Source: Cavia porcellus (lineage: Eukaryota; Chordata; Mammalia; Rodentia; Caviidae). From it: DNA of 64,000 nt. The notes under the pieces were generated by a model that was not told the origin of the DNA, ran no database searches, and was given only the letters and a program-made list of their open reading frames with translations. The position numbers were made by a program, and so were the translations under genes. The DNA is taken from positions 372,001-436,000 of the forward strand of contig NW_026947544.1 in assembly GCF_034190915.1 (NCBI RefSeq). Reading direction: 5' to 3'. Positions 1-10,318 of the stretch are shown one piece after another (the stretch's first letter is position 1; each line of letters starts with the position of its first letter).

Positions 1-505
1 AAATGTTTTCATTCATTAGTTAGAATTGTTTTAATCTGTTTTGTTTGATTTTATTATGTGTGATGGTGAGAACAGCTATTTTGAAGAAAATAGGACATTA
101 TTGCAGCCATTGCTGATTTAATAATATCTTGCTTTGAAGTCCTACTATGCTTTTGTTCTTCTATTTCCATTGGTTCTATCACATTGTGTCTTATTGTGAT
201 GGTATAAACAAATGTTTTATGGAAAATGAGATAATATAGTAGCCATTGTTTATTTTCTGTTACTTGGTTCTGAATGTCCTGTAACACTTTCATTCTCTTA
301 AATGAATTTGTACTATTCTGTTATGTTTTATACGATTGTATATGAAGGTATGCTCCACTATTTCAAAGAAAGAGACATTACGGTAGATACTGTTCATATC
401 CAGTTACCTTGTTGTGATGTACTATGCTGTTTACATTGTACTGTTATGATCTGCTTTGTTCTGTCCTCTTTTGTCCAGGTCTCTTTACCATAAAATTAAA
501 AAACA
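1..505 (+). mobile_element. LINE-1 3'UTR tail (5' part outside window)
   Basis: AT-rich sequence closely resembling the 3'UTRs that follow the L1 ORF2 copies elsewhere in the window (47843-48420, 58226-59632). It is built of diverged modules whose recurring tttgaag-like starts fall at about 133, 269 and 412, spacing 136-143 bp. It ends in an A-rich stretch near 490-510. The short ORFs in it are fortuitous. No coding part of this L1 lies in the window. Confidence 0.8.
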
Positions 506-1468
506 AATACCCTATGGAGATTAGACAGATACAAGCAGTCTGTGCCACCACACTCTTGCAAACTGGCGGTTGATATCTTTATTCTATCTTTGGTGATCCA
601 CTCTTTAAATTAATGTTCACTGTACTACCACACTGGAGTTGAAAATAGTGCTAAGCATATCCAGGTAGCTCATGGATTCTGAGAGTCAGAAGAGAAACAG
701 CCAAAAAAAAAAAAGACAAAATTCATTCTTTGCTCAGTGAATCTGATTGATCCTCTAACTGAGGCACTCCTGGGTTTTGATGGACATCCTCAAAACTCTA
801 TGTAAAACTCTGTCTTCTCATATGATGCTGCTGCATTGTGATGGCAAAGCATAAGTCATTAAATGTAATATGAGTCATTGTATACTGAGTCATGTCCCTT
901 TGCTACTGGTAGGACCCTATTCCCTTCTTCCCTTTCACTGTGGGAAATTTTCATATTTTGGGCGAGGACCTCTCTTTGCAGTTTGTGGTGACTTCAAACT
1001 CTTAGTAATTAATATATACAGCATTTTCTCACCTATACTCAGCAAAGTTCTCTTGTTTTCTGTGTCACACCCAAAAAGCCCTCGTCTCTGATACAACCCT
1101 TAGCCTTAATTGTGCTGGCCAGCTTTTCCCTACTGACAAGGACAGGCATCACCTTACTCACTGTTATTGCTCTGTGATTTATCATGAACTGGGAAGAGTT
1201 TTTCCTTTTCCTTTACACCACATGGCCACTATCATAGAAACACTTGGCTTGTTCTCATGAGATTCATCACTATTCATTTCCTTTTTGTTTACTTGATATT
1301 GATCAGTTAAATTGGCTATATGTGTCTCAAAATCATTAAGCTTAGAATTCCCAGGAGACCCAGTCTTTAGATCCACAAATATCCCCTTTTAAGTAGGCAG
1401 CTGCCCATTGCACATTCTGATGTGCCTTTCCAGTAAATTATGCTATTTAGAATTCAAATGTCCATAGG
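506..1468. other. Unassigned non-coding stretch
   Basis: No recognisable gene or repeat. It holds one short A-run near 700-712 and a few sub-100-codon ORFs without family motifs. It could be ancient repeat or unique sequence. Confidence 0.4.
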
Positions 1469-1615
1469 ACCGGTATACGGTAGCACAAACCTGTAATCAA
1501 AGTAGGGGGGAAGTTGAGGCATAAGGACCATCACAACTCTGAGCCCAGCTTGGGTAACAAGGTGAGGTCAAAACCAGCCTGAGGTGCCTAGCATGACAAT
1601 GTCTCAAAAAGACAG
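1469..1615 (+). mobile_element. B1-like SINE (7SL RNA-derived)
   Basis: Diverged match to the B1 layout: a 5' block resembling the B1 head (ggtagcacaaacctgtaatc), then a gaggc block (ttgaggcataaggaccatca), a gcccagcttgggtaacaa block and a terminal gtctcaaaaag. A second cagcctgag block repeats part of the middle, as in rodent B1s with internal duplication. The A-tail is short and eroded. 7SL SINEs of this shape occur in rodents, primates and tree shrews. Together with the ID copies this supports a rodent genome. Confidence 0.7.
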
Positions 1616-4600
1616 ACCACATACATATATGTTGTGGCTTTGTTCCTGGCACTATTGAGAATGCCACTATTGAGAATGGCCTGCAGCTCTCCCATCTCAC
1701 ATTTATTCTTTTTTATCCATCATCATAACACAGCAAAAGCTGGGCTACAGGCAGGGAATGGTATGCTTTTGCCAGGTTTTCCAAAGACAAAAAGAATGAA
1801 CAGATGTGCAAACCAACCATCAATTTTCCATCATTCAGCTTTAGTACAAGTTCAAATCTCAAACCCAGAGTGCTCCACAAGCGCTTTCCTTACAACTTTG
1901 CTTTGCTGAATCCAGGTAATTAAGAGACAGCTTACTAAGTTGGCATGGCCAGCAGTTACACTATTTCTCTCCAATTCTGAAGTTTACCGTATCTAATCAT
2001 CTGTATTATCTTTTGAGATTCCAGCTTTCACAATTCAAAACACTAGCACACAGATAAGAAAGTCCCTTTTTTTAAAAAGCCTTCCAGAAAAATAGGAGGA
2101 ATCTTCATTTGAATGAGATGCTACTGACATGTGCACCAGGAGGTAAATAAATAAAATATATAACTTTTTCATGTAGGTGGAAAAGCACATAAAAAAGCCC
2201 ATATAATAACTTGATTCCTTTACTTTCTCTGTATCCTCATTTATCCTGAATCCTGTTTCTGAGGAGATTCAGGTTTCAAAACAGACTGAGATACCAGACT
2301 GAGAAAAGGAAGGCTTGTTGATAATAAGGGAGAAAAAAAGAAGTAAAAGTGATGAGATGTTCTTTAACTGGATTGGCTCAAATGGACATTCTAAGACTTA
2401 TGGAATGAGATGGAGTAATTCCTTTAACTTTCTCACCCCTTAGGAGCCAAATATGTGGAGAATGTGAGACTGAAAAGCTGTTAAGGCACTGAGTCAGTCA
2501 GTGCAAATCATAATGATACAACCTACATAGGAATTGTACAATGACTCTATCTATAAGTCCTTTCAGCTCATGTTTTCCCCATAGACCTCTGCATTGTCCC
2601 ATTCTTCTCTATTCAATGCTGCTAGAAAGTCATAAACACAATATAGAATTTAAAGAATTTTTGAGTGGCTACCAAAAAAGTGGGGAAACATTGCTCCCAT
2701 TGTTTTGGATGAAAATAAAGTTAAGAGGAGAAGTGTCTCCTCTCAGCCTTCTTCTTCACAAGGACACCACACTGGTCTATGCACCCTTGAGCAAGTACTA
2801 GTGTTTACTAACAGCTCAGGACACTCTGTTTTCCTTCAACCCACTTAAATTGCTTGCTTTGCAACTCAAACTCTACAAAGCAATAGGTGGTTTATTTCAG
2901 ATAACACTGTGAGATAGAGCCTCATTCTCATGGTCTTTGTGGGATCTCAAGAGCGCAACTTCACACCTTGGCAGCAGCCAGGAGACATGGTTGGCCATCA
3001 ATGTCCTATTGGGATTTTCAGTTGAGAGTCCTTTTACTTTCTAGGTTTCTTTGTCTCTCCTTAAGTCTCTGTCTCTCTTCCTTCCTCTTGCATTACCCCT
3101 CCTTACATCTCTCACCTTCCCTCCCTCTCTTTTAGATGGAGATCGCAACATCAGGAAATTTTCTGCTAAGTAACATCTTCAGTTTTTTTAAATGTTCTTA
3201 AATTTTGACAAATTTCAGTAAAGTTGTCTTATTGTAAAGCAAGGTTCAAAACTTTGAGTTGCCTGCCTTACTTTCCAAAAGGGTGGGGATTACAAAAATT
3301 TGCCACCATTCCCAGTTGCTTTCTTACTCTAAAATGCTTACTATGTGGCCCTCTGGGCAGAGTGAGCAGAACTCCAGTTTCAGAAAATTCCCCCGTCATT
3401 TCTTCAACAATCAAAGCTGAGTTTAATCAAGTCTGGTCTGTTACACATTTCAGAAATACAGTGTTGATGAAAATATACCCATTTCCAGGTAAATCAGTGT
3501 GTGCCTTACATCTTGCATTAGATAGTAGCTATGTGTTTTGATTCTTTTAACTCTTTGCTTCTTCAACATAAAGGATCCAAAACTCACACATGCATCTCCC
3601 AGGATATGCAATGTACATTCAAACATTGCTGTCAACTTTAGTGGGACACCAGCTATCTACCTTCTTCCCCTCTTCCCCAGGCATTTTGTATGTGAGTCTT
3701 TTCCTGAGGAAGACTGAAAAGAGAAGATGGTCTCCCAGCTTGTGGCAAGTTTCCCATCAATGAAGTGCTTTTAGAGAAGGCTAGGATGCTGCCCTACTCT
3801 ATCTCTTCCTCAGATTTAGCATGTGATATTTGCTAGTTGCCCAACTCTGTTCCTTCCACAGATTTATCATGTTATGCTTTCTAGTTCATCAGAGGTTAGG
3901 GTAAACATATTTGCTGTGAGAAGAAAATAAAGACAACACTTAACAAAAATATACAGAGCTTGTTTGATTATGTGGACCCACATGTCATGACCATGAAACT
4001 CTTACCCTGCTACCTTTTTCTTTCTCAGTCATGTCTCCCTCCTGCTTCAGCACCACCACAAAAGCCTCTCTAGGCCTTGCAAGGAGTGTTCAAATACATC
4101 CTACAAATCTACAAGTCAGTCTTATGGTGATGGTCTCCATCATAGTGTAGTCTCCATCATAGAGACCTATTAGACTTGAAGTTCAGTCTGGCTTATGCAA
4201 GACTGGGCCAGAAGTGGACAACAAAGCTCAAATCTTGCATTTGCTCATGAGCTTTGGGATCAGAGAAGTGGAAGATGGATCCACTGTGTTAACTGCTTTG
4301 CTGTACACTGACTGATTAAGTTGTACTTGAAAATTGAACAAAAACTAAGTATTTTCAATTTCTTCATACCTCAAAATGAAATCATTCTAAGTATATACAT
4401 GTTCTGCAGCACATCTACAATAAAGAATTAAGTAACAATGCAGCCTTATACAGTCCTTGCAACATATGACCCATAGTTGACATCTCCAGTGGCTCATGCG
4501 TTGCACATTTTGGCATGGTGTCAAATAGTGCCATTTTCTTAATGAGTAGCTGCGTGTAAAACTAAATTTTCGTACTGTGAGTTTGTTGGGAGACTTTAAA

Positions 4601-4785
4601 GCCAGAATTTGACCTAGGGCATGAAACAGATATGACCCTACAAGAAAACAAATAACACCACAGTTAGTCACATGAAGAAGTTGCTGCAGCCTAGAAAAAC
4701 ATCAAGCCCTTAGACAATCCAAGGAATGTGTGTCAGCCTGAGGGGCTGAATTTGACAGTATATGAAAAAACATGTTGCATTGGTT
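1616..4785. other. Unassigned sequence, no gene recognised
   Basis: About 3.2 kb of ordinary mixed-composition DNA. ORFs reach only about 105 codons (3224-3541, plus) and show no family motif or start context. There is a pyrimidine-rich patch around 3040-3135. It may include old repeats too diverged to name by eye. Confidence 0.4.
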
Positions 4786-4799
4786 GAACAATATCTTCT

Positions 4800-4801
<2 letters not shown>

Positions 4802-4842
<41 letters not shown>

Positions 4843-4935
4843 TATTTTTGTATTTTTACCGGTACCAGGGATCAAACTCATGACTGCCTGCTTGCAAGGC
4901 AGGCGCTTATGCCGCTGAGCTAAATCCCCAGGCCC
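4802..4935 (-). mobile_element. ID-type SINE with perfect 16-bp TSD
   Basis: Read on the minus strand it starts gggcctggggatttagctca, the ID/BC1 (tRNA-Ala-like) head. It has an A-box (tagctcagcgg) and a B-box-like gtttgatccc, then a short tail and a 40-nt poly(A), seen as T at 4802-4841. Identical 16-bp direct repeats (GAACAATATCTTCTTC) flank it at 4786-4801 and 4936-4951. The perfect TSD and long pure A-tail indicate a recent L1-mediated insertion. The tail sequence differs from the mouse/rat ID consensus as I recall it, which suggests another rodent lineage. Confidence 0.93.
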
Positions 4936-4951
4936 GAACAATATCTTCTTC

Positions 4952-5930
4952 CCATCAGGATAGTAAGGGCTCCCCATGACCCCAGCTTTGACTTTTCTTT
5001 ATTTTTCTCATTCTCTTGTGGCCCTTAATGCCAAGAACCTCAGGAACCACATGGTTAATAGCACAAGGTGCTAGGATATGGACAGGGTTAGAGACTGAGA
5101 ACAAGGGGACTCCTTTCATGTATGTACAACCTAGTGGTAGAAGTGCATTAGTACAGGTCAATCATCATCACTGAGGTGTACTGATATTGGCTTCATCAGG
5201 TGTAAAGAGTGGAGCACTGAAACTCCTTTGTTTTCTAGGGCCACTTATAAAGAGGCCTGAAAGAAACCCCTTAACCTAAAAACAAAAGATGTGTATTGAT
5301 AATATCTCAACTGTCTAACTATGGGACAAACTGTCTAATATGAGACAAATTTATTCAAAAGAATCACACATGAATAGGGACTTTGTTGTTTTCTTGATTC
5401 AGTACTTACATTCTTCCTGTGGATCTAGATGAGACAGAGTTTAAATAACCTTAAACTTCTTGAGAGAACCATACTTTAACTAGCACTGTGCACTGTTTCA
5501 AAATAAGTCTCAAGCAGGGGAAATGTGGTAGCATGACTGCCACCCCAATAACAGTAACTAAGTCACTGTGTTAATTTCTGCTTTTTCAACTCAAACAAAT
5601 GCTGTTGCATCACCAGGTGGAACTTCCACCTCTCAGGGAGTAGGGTCACTTTCTCTGCCTCCCAGAAATTAGCACTAAAGGAATCCACACAGACAGGGGA
5701 ATACATGGAGGGTTTTCAACATATCCACCTGGTTACAGAACTGATATCAATATCTGGGGCAAGTAATATGCCATTATGAAGTGTACAGTTTCAGTCATTA
5801 AAATAATTAAAATGTGCTAACTCTACCTATGGCTTTATGGCCCCATTTTCCTTGGATTTCATAGCGCCGCTCAGACAACAAATTATGTCCCCAAATGACT
5901 AGAAAGGCATAGCTAAAATATGTTTAATTT
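4952..5930. other. Unassigned sequence upstream of provirus remnant
   Basis: No gene or named repeat recognised. If the adjacent gag remnant once had a leader and 5' LTR they should lie here, but no LTR pair, primer-binding site or polypurine tract could be identified. Confidence 0.35.
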
Positions 5931-5934
5931 GGTG

Positions 5935-6330
5935 TGAGAAGGACCTCTATTTTGAATTGTTCACAGACCAGGTCACCTGCAATGCTGCTCAGAACATAGC
6001 TATTACAAAAGATATGTTGATTGGGGAAGGTGTCTTTGCTGCTCTAGTCATTTAGCTTGCTTTTTGACATGCAAGTATTTGATCACCTTAGAAAAGCAAA
6101 CAAGAGAGCCTGGAGGGAGCTCTTTTCAAGGGGTGAGACCTCCCTGGATTTGCCTTGTATTCCTCAAAATCCAGACAAACCATTTCAGGATTTTGCTGTA
6201 CATTTATTGAGAGCTCGTGAGAAAATTATAAGTGACAAAGAAACAACTAAATTAATGTTTCAACAACTGGCTTTTGAAAATGCTAATCAATGCTGCCAAG
6301 AAGCATTAGGAGCCCACAAGAAGTGAGATA
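5935..6330 (+). pseudogene. Betaretrovirus-like gag capsid remnant
   Basis: Conceptual translation around 5950-6326 matches the order of a betaretroviral capsid. It has an N-terminal helical part with a KDMLIGEG-like block (frame broken by a stop near 6052), then an AWREL block, and a PDKPFQDFA C-terminal-domain segment with the major-homology-region layout (about 6170-6230). It ends with a QLAFENANQCCQEAL segment. The longest open part is 89 codons (6057-6326). Matrix and nucleocapsid are not clearly visible. Belonging to the same provirus as the downstream pro-pol remnants is inferred from order and strand. Confidence 0.75.
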
Positions 6331-6755
6331 CACTGTCTGAGATGATTCAGGTTTGTGCAGGTACTGGACATTCAGTGTACAGGGAACCACTTGGCAGATA
6401 TTGGACCCTCACAAATACAGCAGCTCTCACTCATGTTGTAAACCCACAGCCTAACAAAACGGAAAGAACAGAATTATTTGTCTTCATTACATGGAGAAGG
6501 AAATCTTGCTTGAAATTTTTCTGCTGCTGCACATTTGGGTGCAGCATAGCCTTCACTGTCTCTTACATAAAAATTCCTGATATCTATGCAAGATGTCCAT
6601 GAGGATACCCTAGAGAGAATAATAACAGACAAAAAATAAATGTGGAATTCCAGCCCATTTCAGAAAACTTCCAGATAAAACATGTAGGTGCTTCACTCAC
6701 TTTCTCTTCTGCTTCACTTTCGGCCATCAAGCAAATCTCTAATCTCTGGCAAACA
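6331..6755 (+). pseudogene. Degraded gag/pro spacer of the provirus
   Basis: Lies between the capsid remnant and the dUTPase-like segment, where the capsid C-terminus, nucleocapsid and the start of pro are expected. The open stretch at 6342-6602 begins in a plausible gag context, but no CCHC zinc knuckle is intact. Assignment is positional. Confidence 0.4.
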
Positions 6756-6960
6756 ACAAAGATAGTGGAGCTTTGGACCTCAGTTCCTCATCCAAATACA
6801 TACCAACTCCTAAAAAAAGGGCTCCATGCTCTTCCTATTGGATTATGTGGGCCTGGGCCTCTGCTTCAAGGAATAATGGGTCTACTTCTAGGTCCTAGCA
6901 GTCTCACATTAAAAGGCCTTCAGGTTTTGCTAGGCATCATTGATGCTGACTACATTTAAG
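6756..6960 (+). pseudogene. dUTPase domain remnant (betaretroviral pro)
   Basis: Part of the open frame 6642-6959 reads as the central dUTPase core: a short GPGPL-type block, then a SSLTLKGLQV segment and a GIIDADY segment. In active dUTPases the last one carries a catalytic aspartate. Retroviral dUTPases of this kind sit between gag and protease in betaretroviruses, which fits the order here. The frame stops at 6957-6959, so it is a fragment. Confidence 0.75.
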
Positions 6961-7129
6961 GCTATAAGTGTAGTTCAAACTGTCAAAACCCTGTTCAAAT
7001 CACACTAGATTCTTATATTGTAAAGTCGGGCTATTTTTCCCTTGAGAAAATTTGAAAATCAATAATAAGGAAAGTGGTCCAAGGGCTTTGGGTGTTCCAA
7101 TACTTATTGGATTCAACAGATTAAGCAAG

Positions 7130-7275
7130 ATCATCCTGAGCTGGAATTAATCACTGAAGAAAAAGCATTTAAAGGGCTTTTAGATAGAGGAGCAGATGTT
7201 TCTGTTATTGCCCAAAGGCAATGTCCAATGGTATGGCATCTGGATGTGGCAACTACAGACTAACAGGATATGGGC
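7130..7275 (+). pseudogene. Retroviral aspartic protease remnant
   Basis: A LLDRGADVSVIA segment near 7178-7213 matches the protease active-site loop, where the usual D-T/S-G triad is replaced by D-R-G. A stop follows within about 20 codons (near 7262). The product is therefore inactive on two counts. Position downstream of dUTPase and upstream of RT supports the call. Confidence 0.7.
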
Positions 7276-7640
7276 AACATTCCTCAACCTAGTAGAAGTG
7301 CTAGATTGTTAACCTAGTTGGATGAAGTAGGTCATTCTGGACATTTCTCCACCTCACATTCTTCCCCATATACCAGTTAATTTATGCAGTTGTGATGTTA
7401 CAGGGGGACATTTCTCCTTAGGCCTAACTGTTTGGTGAGTCCTCAGATGTGACAGCAAGATTTTCTCCCCACTCAAGTGCTTGGGAAAAACAACCAAGGA
7501 AACAGAGAATCCTTTAGAATCAACCCAAAAAACAAACATTTTGGCATAAGATACTCAGGCTCAAGTTTTTAGTGAGGCTTTGATCTCTTCTCTGACCCCA
7601 CAGATGGCATCCATTGTAACTTGGATAACTGATGATGCTG
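7276..7640 (+). other. Degraded pro-pol junction of the provirus
   Basis: Holds no continuous frame. It lies between the protease and RT remnants and probably contains the pro C-terminus and pol start, heavily mutated. The minus-strand 61-codon ORF here is taken as a shadow. Confidence 0.35.
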
Positions 7641-8372
7641 TTTGGGTTGATACTTGTCTTCTGGCTCAGGAGAAGTTTGTAGCAGCTCATTCACTGGTTA
7701 ATGAATAAATGATGCCAGAACATCCAGAACCCTCTAATAGACCTTGGAATTCTCCAATTTTTGTAATAAAGAAGTCAGATCAATAGAGACTATTACATGA
7801 TTTTCAGGCTGTTAATAAAACTATGGACCCTATGGGAACACCCAATCTTGATTGCCTAGTTCCATAGCTTATTATTTGCATTTTTCTCTCACAGTGATTG
7901 ATGTAAAAAGAATGCATTTTCAAAGTACCCTTCATCCTCAATGTAACAAATTTTTTGCCTTTAATCTAATGTCTATGAATCATCAGGTCCCTATGCACTT
8001 TTTTCTATGCTATTGTGTGTCACAATGAATGGTAAATTCTCCAGGTTTCTCCCAAGGATTTCTGGATGCAGCTAATACATCAGTCTTTCAGGCTTATCCA
8101 TCTATATATCTTACTCATTACATGAATTAGCACATAAATCTTTATCCACTCTATATGAAATATTTATTCAATTGGACAATAATCTTCATAGTGCCAGCCA
8201 AATTGTGGCCCCTGAAAAGGTTCAAACTATGATGCCTTTCTCATATTTGGGCAACATCATTCAGCAAAGACATATTGTACCCCAGATGCTCAGATTCAAA
8301 TTAACCAGCTTGAAACCTTGTCTAATTTTCAGACGTGGTAATATTAATTGACTTCTTAAAGCTCTTACTCTA
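7641..8372 (+). pseudogene. Betaretrovirus-like reverse transcriptase remnant, 5' part
   Basis: Broken frames give RT fingers/palm blocks in order: a NRPWNSPIFVIKK segment (about 7737-7775), a HDFQAVNKTM segment (about 7797-7826), and an IDVKRMHFQ segment near 7900 where a catalytic aspartate block is expected. Later come a SYLGNIIQQR-like thumb segment (about 8250) and an INWLLKALTL segment (8344-8372). The YMDD-equivalent is not legible. Multiple stops and frameshifts are present. The sequence is cut at 8372 by L1-1 and resumes in register at 15323. Confidence 0.8.
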
Positions 8373-9251
8373 GAGATCTGGGGTGCCTTCATCGGCCTCT
8401 CTGTGTGTCTGGAGGTCTGTGGATATCTCCGCCCAGACTGTTGGAGTCCCTCCAGGATCCCTGGTTCAGTGAAGGAGAGAGGTGGGTTTGAGGCCTCTGC
8501 ATCCGCCTCCCCATCCCGGTTGCACTTGGAGAACTGCTGGGCTCCCGATGGGTGGGCGGGCCCACGCTATCACCCAAACCCAGCCTGTTTTGCTGCCGCG
8601 CCTGGCCAGCAGTGTGCAGAGGAGGAGCTGGGCAGATCTGGGGTGCCTTCATCGGCCTCTCTGTGTGTCTGGAGGTCTGTGGATATCTCCACCCAGACTG
8701 TTGGAGTCCATCCAGGCTTCTGGGTGCAATGAAGGGGAGAGGTGGGTTTGAGGCCTCTACATCTGCCTCTCCATCCCAGTTGCACTTGGAGAACTGCTGA
8801 GCTCCCGACAGGTGGGCGGGCCCATGCTAGCACCCGAACCCAGCCTGTTTTGCTGCCGCGCCTGGCCATCATTGTGCAGAGGAGGAGCTGGGCAGATCTG
8901 GGGTGCCTGCATCAGCCTCTCCGTGTGTCTGGAGGACTGTGGATATCTCTGCAAGCAGGGAGCGATCACAGGTTCCTGAGGAACAGCAGCCTGTAGAGAG
9001 AACCCTAACCTGGCTGCAATTGAAGAGCTGTGGAGCTTCCAAGGGGCAGGTGGGAACACAGTGACCCTGAGGCCCAGCTTGTCTGGAACTGTGGAGTTCT
9101 GAGCAGGCAGAGGAGGGCCATTGGTTCTGCAGGCCCAATGGCTTGGGGTAGTGTGGTGCCAGAGTCTCAGTAGCTGCAAACGTAGAAGGGGATTTTCAAC
9201 AGATCCTGAGGAAGCTTTCAAATAACACTTGAAACACAGAAATATAGGAAA
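8373..9251 (+). promoter_or_regulatory. L1-1 5'UTR: 260-bp tandem monomers plus tether
   Basis: The landmark gatctggggtgcc recurs at 8375, 8635 and 8895, exactly 260 bp apart. This gives two full GC-rich monomers and a truncated third that runs into a unique tether (about 8955-9251) before ORF1. Monomeric 5'UTRs of this type act as internal RNA polymerase II promoters in rodent L1s. By analogy these units are the promoter; activity is not shown by sequence. Antisense ORFs of up to 154 codons in it are shadows of the repeat. Confidence 0.85.
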
Positions 9252-10295
9252 ATGACAAAACGAAAGACCAAATTACAACCTCAAACCTCCAGCCCATCTC
9301 AAGAAACCCTAGGAGCAATGTATATAGAAGAAAATATATCTCATCCACCTCATATATCGGACACAATAGCCACTGAAATTGACAAGTAACTCCAGGAAGC
9401 TTTAAAGAAATTCAAACTCGAAATAATCTCCCAGATAAAAGAAGAAATGATCAAAGAAATGAAAGAGATTCTAAATATATCTAGAGAAAACACAGATAAA
9501 AAATTGGAGGAACTAAACAAAAAGATAGAATCCCTAGACGAGCAATATAAGAAACAAACAGAATACATAATGCAGATGCACAGAGATATACAGGAAATAA
9601 AAAACTCCATTGAAAGTTGTTAAAACTGCCTTAATGAAAGTGAAGATAGAATTTCAGACCTAATGAAGCTAGTGAACAGGAAAGGAAAGATCTTTTGAAA
9701 ATAACAAGGAATCAGGAAACAACAATTCAACAACTGCAAGACAATGCAAAGAAAAATAACATAAGAATGATAGGGACTAATGAAAGAGAGGGAGAGAACA
9801 TGAAGGATATCAGGAAGATATTTAGAGAAATAATAGCTGAAAATTTCCCAAGCATGAAATCAGAAACTCACATCAGGAACAGTGAAACATATAGAACTCC
9901 AAATAGTCATAACCAAAATAAAACTACACCCAGACATATAATAATCACCATCCCAGAAACCCAACACAAGAATAGATTATTAAAAGCTGTCAGAGAGGAA
10001 AGACAGATCACTTATAAAGGAAAACCTATCAGAATCACAGCAGACTTCTCAGCACAAATGATAAAGTCAAGAAGAGCATGGAGTGAAGTATTCCACATCC
10101 TAAAGCAAAATGATTTCCAACCTAGACTGATATATCCTGCAAAACTATCATTCAAAATAGATGGTGAAATATGATACTTCCATGACAAAGAACAGCTGAA
10201 GAACTTCATGAACACCAAACCAAACCTGCAAAAAATATTGAGAGACAGTTTAGATACACAAAGAAAAAAAAACACTAAGCAAAGCAAATAATTAA
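9252..10295 (+). pseudogene. L1-1 ORF1 pseudogene
   Basis: Same start (ATG 9252, MTKRKTKLQP) and end (TAA 10293-10295) as the intact ORF1 of L1-2. Lesions: TAA at 9387-9389, TAA at 9621-9623, a roughly 10-bp deletion near 9665 that shifts frame, and TGA at 10172-10174. The central RNA-recognition and C-terminal domains stay open from 9695 to 10171. ORF1p is an RNA-binding trimer with a coiled coil; this copy cannot encode it. Confidence 0.93.
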
Positions 10296-10318
10296 ACAGA
10301 ACAGAAACATAAAGATAC

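Noticed and set aside
8373..8960. Tandem 260-bp repeats considered as a CRISPR-like or satellite array
   Set aside because: Units are contiguous without spacers and lead into L1 ORF1 in two independent copies, so they are L1 promoter monomers.
8757..9221. 154-codon minus-strand ORF, with overlapping ORFs on both strands (8389-9138)
   Set aside because: All lie in the GC-rich 260-bp monomers and tether of L1-1. Open frames there follow from composition and tandem repetition and show no protein motif.
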